Below are positions 6,801 through 9,340 of a stretch of 9,340 nucleotides of DNA, one piece after another. This DNA comes from JACJVV01 sp964581515 (GTDB lineage: Archaea > Nanobdellota > Nanobdellia > Woesearchaeales > JACJVV01), in contig CAZOOV010000017.1 in assembly GCA_964581515.1 (NCBI GenBank), positions 1-9,340 on the forward strand. Direction: 5' to 3'. The translations under genes were made by a program, and so were the position numbers. Every line of letters starts with the position of its first letter. The first letter of the stretch is position 1. The notes under the pieces are model-generated. The model did no database searches, was not told the origin of the DNA, and saw only the letters and a list, made by a program, of their open reading frames with translations.

Positions 6801-7597
6801 TTTGAAGAATCAGGATCATCCCATCTTTCTGGGAAATAGCATAAATTATTGCCTGAAACAGCAGTACAATCCTCATTAGTGTAATCGAGTGCTTTCATAT
6901 TAGGATCCATTTCTCTCGGAGAACAGCATTTGTCACCGCCACCGCCAGAATAAACGCAATAGGTAGCGCAATAAGTGCTTGTAGGATATGATGGACAATA
7001 ACTAGGGCAATATACAACATACCATGCTATTGTTGGATCAGCAGCAGACCATGTTCCTCCCCCTGTTGTCCCGCTTGGATTCCAGTCTCCATAACCGCAT
7101 TGATTACCATATCCACCATCACACCAATCCTCTGCATCATTCCATTCGACTAAAACACTGCTAGGAGCTGTAGCTTCTGTAGGTTCACCAGTTCCACTTG
7201 TATCTTCAACCCTAAAACCATAATAACCTTCATGCCCTCCATTATTATTCTGATAAGAAAGTTGACATAATGCCGAAAAACTATACCATGATTTCTGAAA
7301 AGGACTACCACTCTCAATATGTGTAATCATATTATTACCGCATGCCTGAGGATTTGATGTTGAACAAGAAGCACTTCCTGTTGAAGATAAATCAGTCCAA
7401 CTAGACTCCACAGGAAATTTAACATCTAATGATAAACTAGGACATCCTGGACCATATGTAACCAAAACAGGACCATAATCAGAAGCATCACCATCAACAT
7501 TAATAAAAGGACCAGCATAAGTAATATTTACTAAAAATAGACTTAGTAATAAACCCATAAATACTAATATCTCAGCCCTCTTTTTTATCATATTCAT
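3863..7597 (-). CDS. Very large Cys-rich secreted/surface protein
   Basis: Starting at the ATG at 7597 gives 1244 residues. That ATG is preferred because GGAG lies 6 nt before it; a TTG one codon upstream would give 1245 (numbering below counts that TTG as 1). Residues 5-29 are a signal peptide (KKR, a hydrophobic core, then TYA before GPF). I count about 57 cysteines (4.6%), with paired CC at 225, 458, 684, 1235 and 1242, plus many Trp, Gly, Asp and Asn. Short patterns recur: a residue cluster before Trp (DDNKWVYC, NNESKWAI, KDGDWEWS, DDGSWTTRTK) and S-H-G-G at 268, 382 and 595. Several N-x-S/T sequons could be N-glycosylated (for example 389, 406, 577, 637, 676, 997). An amphipathic segment lies at 971-996. 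A Gly-Ser linker (1177-1186) leads to a ten-cysteine tail. No enzyme motif or C-terminal membrane anchor is seen. DDGSWTTRTK and CCG-type motifs remind me of DPANN surface proteins, from memory. The role is unknown: envelope, adhesion or cell contact are guesses. Confidence 0.85.
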   Translation of the reverse strand: MNMIKKRAEILVFMGLLLSLFLVNITYAGPFINVDGDASDYGPVLVTYGPGCPSLSLDVKFPVESSWTDLSSTGSASCSTSNPQACGNNMITHIESGSPFQKSWYSFSALCQLSYQNNNGGHEGYYGFRVEDTSGTGEPTEATAPSSVLVEWNDAEDWCDGGYGNQCGYGDWNPSGTTGGGTWSAADPTIAWYVVYCPSYCPSYPTSTYCATYCVYSGGGGDKCCSPREMDPNMKALDYTNEDCTAVSGNNLCYFPERWDDPDSSKSHGGDWIDYTEVKGEIIYEGCSEIDDGDDKGREYLADDNKWVYCASSGFTGGIGLGPVTVTGKDSNDADMTHGFACLNWRAPHLYSIAECNVRDNDDLNRNQDSHEQINYGGLISHGGESVNISISGDTSHSRVYFCNNESKWAIDLDDSQKAGDQGEWCEKAKLPVTSFSSSRSTSSGDDLETEWTGNYCCGEPDDWSGKYPDNRNTFTVDNEYYNDPDDIGSNTYDPDEPGACFNNWHQDNQSFLKIYKDDGEKGRDRDDPKELKEVMVAHGRFEGCALITEDAMPADIVCAPSRTNDVHKPYEGTLNGTDLNNIDYGYNNVGVSSHGGSGTRYNDFLFDDFFNAPGEDQPNSGTGLINDNDYCTIMNWTNTGQAWYCSYKEVWTEDTDVTSGMLPRTHLSFIPWDNESAQQAECCRPTQCWDGSACIDTVLVSPFNVDPPHKIMNDRGKDYGDNSLGDGFICKDGDWEWSYVKPSWDGTEAGYCLNNTQCFVGSGGEYSLSNKFGPLSYEWDEIGSTNQPKCINNNEFYIDHYCDDGSWTTRTKYVALELFDIAKNSNKDYTLYCDNYEKVLNNADYAEVVNGFSPISEKFFVTDPASGCQIWNEQNVPCANHMCVLVIEPSSSNQKIYLGTSINYPLATTTDSGNPISTYELGEAMGTSLRTCSGAQGVQDSWSNCGTDLSFHGKKSLVLFSRETIDQGSFFAAMTNFFTDVVQRLINWIVRIVTNTSGYNYALMEDLGDDLFHDYGGESYQTPDFECDLNGGCLDDPLDGSVPTNVCGERSNPRKMYDMSTLYVSSIGARTIYGMAEYEADNSQTLTRLYGLMFEGFDEDVCSVFKPSIINYRCESKGGGTYAVTVAAKTPSIGDISYNSIVDLASYTWEQWRFLATSSRLQDISSGASGVTVESGSGSGSGSGTSGLPAGSACTDGADCERGYCGFQGTCFDNYDYCNSMYSGDPSCYHGDCCSHTQLCCGI
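3866..4033 (-). other. C-terminal ten-cysteine module of the large secreted protein
   Basis: Residues 1190-1245 contain ten cysteines in the order C-x5-C-x4-C-x5-C-x6-C-x9-C-x4-CC-x5-CC and end four residues later at most. The first half (ACTDGADCERGYC) resembles the small disulfide-bonded C-x5-C-x4-C modules seen in many extracellular proteins. Placed after a flexible linker, it looks like an independently folding knot-like domain. This is pattern reading, not a family assignment. Confidence 0.6.
4043..4072 (-). repeat. Gly-Ser linker coded by a 12-bp tandem repeat
   Basis: The plus-strand unit ccactacctgaa occurs twice in tandem at 4044-4055 and 4056-4067. It codes for alternating Gly and Ser (residues 1177-1186, SGSGSGSGSG) between the body of the secreted protein and its Cys-rich tail. 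It is a flexible linker and may vary in copy number between strains by slippage. Confidence 0.75.
6108..6150 (-). repeat. Short in-frame direct repeat coding DPD[D/E] motifs
   Basis: The 13-base string tcatcaggatcat occurs at 6108-6120 and again at 6138-6150, exactly 30 bases apart. It codes for the related segments NDPDDIG and YDPDEPG ten residues apart (residues 484-500). The acidic Asp-Pro-Asp motifs could bind calcium, but no canonical EF-hand or dockerin loop is formed. Confidence 0.5.
7514..7597 (-). other. Signal peptide of the large secreted protein
   Basis: The N-terminus has a basic start (KKR), a hydrophobic core (ILVFMGLLLSLFLV) and a small-residue end NITYA before GPF, matching a Sec signal peptide with predicted cleavage after Ala29. 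There is no lipobox cysteine at the predicted cleavage point. Confidence 0.75.
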
Positions 7598-7603
7598 CAA
7601 TGA

Positions 7604-7607
7604 CTCC
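7604..7607 (-). promoter_or_regulatory. Shine-Dalgarno-like GGAG before the secreted-protein gene
   Basis: On the minus strand the sequence reads GGAG, then six bases, then ATG at 7597. This spacing favours that ATG over the in-frame TTG one codon upstream (3 nt spacing) and the ATG at 7591. It is the clearest ribosome binding site in the window. Confidence 0.5.
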
Positions 7608-7644
7608 GAAAGTACCCTCTATTTTGAATATACATAGTAGTTGC

Positions 7645-7653
7645 ATTTTTAAA
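7645..7653 (-). promoter_or_regulatory. Candidate TATA box for the large secreted-protein gene
   Basis: The minus strand reads TTTAAAAAT, preceded by purine-rich GAAAACA that could serve as BRE. Transcription about 25 nt downstream would begin near 7623 and leave a leader of about 25 nt containing the GGAG. A 12-base inverted repeat, catttttaaatg with five-base arms, covers the same bases (7644-7655) and could be an operator. Confidence 0.4.
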
Positions 7654-7706
7654 TGTTTTCTATATTAGATAATATGTAAATATAAATTCAGATATCCGCA
7701 AAAAGA

Positions 7707-7715
7707 TTTATAAAA
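7707..7715 (+). promoter_or_regulatory. Candidate TATA box for the HxsB-like gene
   Basis: The plus strand reads TTTATAAAA, a good archaeal TATA element, preceded by purine-rich GCAAAAAGA as a BRE candidate. A transcript start near 7736 would give a leader of about 27 nt before the ATG at 7764. Another TATA-like string (AATATAAAT) lies near 7678-7686. The leader has no convincing Shine-Dalgarno. Confidence 0.5.
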
Positions 7716-7763
7716 ATACAGCTTATCCTAAATAATAAGAAGAGAACAAAATTCTAACTGAAA

Positions 7764-9182
7764 ATGAAACAATTAAAAATACCATACAGGTACAAAAAAA
7801 TAAAGGACAAATATCTCATTACTAATGAGTATTTCAACTGGCTTTATCTAACAGAAGAAGAATTTAAAGATCTAAAAGAAGATAAAATAAAGAAAGATTC
7901 AGAATTTTACAAAAAACTTGTCAAAAACAGATTCATTTTTACAGATCCAGAAAAAATAGAAGAATTTGCAGAAAGAGAGAGAGATCATCTGAATTCCCTG
8001 TTTTTTGGACCTTCTCTTCACATAGTTGTTCTTACAAAACGTTGTCCACAAGCATGTATATACTGCCATGCTGCTGCCACAACAAATTTAGACAAGGAAA
8101 AATATGATTTAAGCAAAGAAAACGCTAAGAAATATGTTGATCTTATCATGAATTCTCCAAATCCAAGCATTACAATTGAATTCCAAGGAGGAGAACCCTT
8201 ACTCAATTTTGATATTTTAAAATACATGAGTGAATATGCAAGAGAATTAAACAAAAAATTAAACAAACATCTTGTCATAACAGTTGTCACAAACCTAGAA
8301 CTAATGGAAGATCAAAAATTTAATTATCTGATAAACAATGATATAAAAATATGTACATCACTTGATGGTCCTAAAAAACTGCATGATAAGAACAGACCAT
8401 CCTCAAAGATCAAATCTAGTTATGATAAAACAGTAGAATGGATTAGTAAAGGAAAAGAAAAAGGTATGCTTTTTGGAGCATTAGTCACAGTTTCAAAAGA
8501 AAGCCTCAAATATCCAATAGATATAATTGATGAATATGCAAAATTAAATATGCGTACAATTCATTTAAGACCATTAAATTTCTTAGGTAATGCTATCCAT
8601 ACATGGAATCAAATTGGATACACTCCTGATGAATTCATAGATTTTTGGAAAAAAGCAATTAATCATGTAATAGATATAAACAAAAAAGGTATATTTATGA
8701 TAGAAAGAACATGTAGTATAATGCTTCAAAAAATTCTAAATCAACATGAACCACAATTTCTTGATTTAATGAGCCCTTGTGGTGCTGTAATAGGTCAGAT
8801 GTCATATGATTATGATGGGAAAATATATAGTTGTGATGAAGCAAGAACTTTAAATGAAGATTTCTTCCAAGTAGGAGATTCCAATAGTAAATCAGTGGGA
8901 GAAATTGTAAAAGATCAAAAATCAATAGAAATTATCTCAACAACAATTAACGATCAATATTATTGTAACTACTGCGTATACAAACCTTATTGTGGAGTAT
9001 GTCCTGTTTGCAACTACAAAGAGACAGGAAATCCAATATGTGATGTATTAAGCACAAGCAGATGCAAAATACTGATGGCGCAATTCGATTACCTCTTCGA
9101 AAAACTACAAGATCCTGAAATAAAGAAAGTTTTCGAAAGCTGGGTGAAATCTGAAAATAGTAAACCAGGAGATGCAATCTAA
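7764..9182 (+). CDS. hxsB: Radical SAM/SPASM maturase, HxsB-like
   Basis: A 472-residue protein. The N-terminal 80 residues (IPYRYKKI, YLITNEYFNWLYLTEEEF) match my recollection of the HxsB N-terminal domain. The radical SAM core has CxxxCxxC at C94, C98, C101 (RCPQACIYC), with FQGGEPLLNF at 140-149 as the SAM-binding GGEP motif and CTSLDGP at 197-203. The C-terminal SPASM domain supplies ligands for auxiliary 4Fe-4S clusters: C339, C357, C401, C404, C410, C413, C416, C426 and C434. SPCGAVIGQ and CVYKPYCGVCPVCNY are especially HxsB-like. HxsB enzymes are peptide-modifying maturases of the His-Xaa-Ser system, usually beside HxsC, HxsD and a precursor HxsA. None of these is visible here, so the substrate is open. 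The gene is divergent from the Cys-rich secreted-protein gene and followed after 53 bp by an acyltransferase-like membrane protein gene. Another SPASM peptide maturase is the main alternative. The SPASM radical SAM assignment is firm; the HxsB identity is less so. Confidence 0.85.
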   Translation: MKQLKIPYRYKKIKDKYLITNEYFNWLYLTEEEFKDLKEDKIKKDSEFYKKLVKNRFIFTDPEKIEEFAERERDHLNSLFFGPSLHIVVLTKRCPQACIYCHAAATTNLDKEKYDLSKENAKKYVDLIMNSPNPSITIEFQGGEPLLNFDILKYMSEYARELNKKLNKHLVITVVTNLELMEDQKFNYLINNDIKICTSLDGPKKLHDKNRPSSKIKSSYDKTVEWISKGKEKGMLFGALVTVSKESLKYPIDIIDEYAKLNMRTIHLRPLNFLGNAIHTWNQIGYTPDEFIDFWKKAINHVIDINKKGIFMIERTCSIMLQKILNQHEPQFLDLMSPCGAVIGQMSYDYDGKIYSCDEARTLNEDFFQVGDSNSKSVGEIVKDQKSIEIISTTINDQYYCNYCVYKPYCGVCPVCNYKETGNPICDVLSTSRCKILMAQFDYLFEKLQDPEIKKVFESWVKSENSKPGDAI

Positions 9183-9202
9183 ATCCTTATGCATCAAAAT
9201 CA

Positions 9203-9211
9203 TTATAAATA
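9203..9211 (+). promoter_or_regulatory. Candidate TATA box for the downstream membrane-protein gene
   Basis: TTATAAATA is centred about 29 nt before the ATG at 9236. Transcription about 26 nt downstream would start almost at the ATG, giving a leaderless mRNA, which is common in archaea. This would make the gene at least partly independent of the HxsB-like gene. Confidence 0.35.
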
Positions 9212-9235
9212 AAAGTCATAAGTTTATTCTTAATT

Positions 9236-9340
9236 ATGGCATTCTCATATAAAGAGTGGAAAGTACTAGATATTATTAAATTCATTTGCATTGTTCTCTT
9301 CATGTATGGGCATTTTGTTTTTTTAACTATCGCAAGTCCT
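9236..9340 (+). CDS. Probable acyltransferase-family multi-pass membrane protein (3'-partial)
   Basis: Only the first 35 codons are present. The protein begins MAFSYKEWKVLD and runs into a hydrophobic helix (IIKFICIVLFMYGHFVFL). An Asp before the helix, a basic residue three positions on (Lys here, usually Arg) and a His-Phe 14 residues after the Asp follow the first-helix pattern D-x-x-R-G...M...H-F of membrane acyltransferases such as the DUF1624/heparan-glucosaminide acetyltransferase-like families. That suggests acylation of an envelope sugar or lipid, but the rest of the gene is needed. No Shine-Dalgarno is seen; a leaderless start fits the TATA element upstream. It is on the same strand as the HxsB-like gene, 53 bp after it. 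Confidence 0.55.
   Translation, partial: MAFSYKEWKVLDIIKFICIVLFMYGHFVFLTIASP

Noticed and set aside
3863..7597. His-x-Ser repeats in the secreted protein as an HxsA-type substrate
   Set aside because: I scanned for repeated H-x-S; only isolated cases such as H-L-S at about residue 668 occur, so it is not an HxsA-like repeat protein.
3863..7597. Polymorphic toxin or contact-dependent toxin
   Set aside because: There is no recognisable toxin domain, pre-toxin motif, Rhs/YD repeat or immunity gene; the Cys-rich tail alone does not support it.
8018..8290. Antisense open frame inside the HxsB-like gene
   Set aside because: The sense strand codes for the conserved radical SAM cysteines and GGEP motif in this stretch; the antisense frame has no domain or start signal.

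Overview
The window is AT-rich (roughly 25-35% GC over most of its length) and looks archaeal. Several genes are preceded by TATA-box/purine-rich BRE-like elements about 25 nt before the expected transcript start, and most starts have no clear Shine-Dalgarno. The large Cys/Trp-rich secreted protein is of a style I associate with DPANN archaea (Woesearchaeota/Pacearchaeota type). That lineage is an inference from style, not proof. I see no rRNA, tRNA, CRISPR array or transposase.

Layout: (1) 2-994, plus strand, the 3' part of a gene for a single-pass membrane protein: a Lys/Glu-rich cytoplasmic part, eleven I-x-L-P-K-like pentapeptides, one membrane helix and an outer domain with cysteines every 11-12 residues. 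(2) 1051-2985 and 3005-3778, minus strand and 19 nt apart, probably one operon: an APH-like small-molecule kinase followed by a B12-type radical SAM enzyme with a methyltransferase-like C-terminal domain. (3) 3863-7597, minus strand, a secreted protein of about 1244 residues with about 57 cysteines, a signal peptide, three Ser-His-Gly-Gly motifs and a small ten-cysteine C-terminal module after a Gly-Ser linker. (4) 7601-7763, a divergent intergenic region with a TATA element facing each way. (5) 7764-9182, plus strand, a radical SAM/SPASM protein that closely resembles HxsB, a maturase of the His-Xaa-Ser peptide-modification system. (6) 9236 to the window end, plus strand, the first 35 codons of a probable multi-pass acyltransferase-like membrane protein.

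How they may fit together: two unrelated radical SAM enzymes lie on either side of a very cysteine-rich exported protein, and one is transcribed divergently from it. HxsB-type enzymes modify peptides, but the usual partners HxsA, HxsC and HxsD are not in the window and no His-x-Ser repeat is present. The most interesting hypothesis is an orphan HxsB-like maturase acting on a non-canonical target, possibly the divergent secreted protein. The sequence suggests this by proximity only. The kinase/B12-radical SAM pair may form a separate pathway, for example modification of a cell-envelope lipid or sugar.
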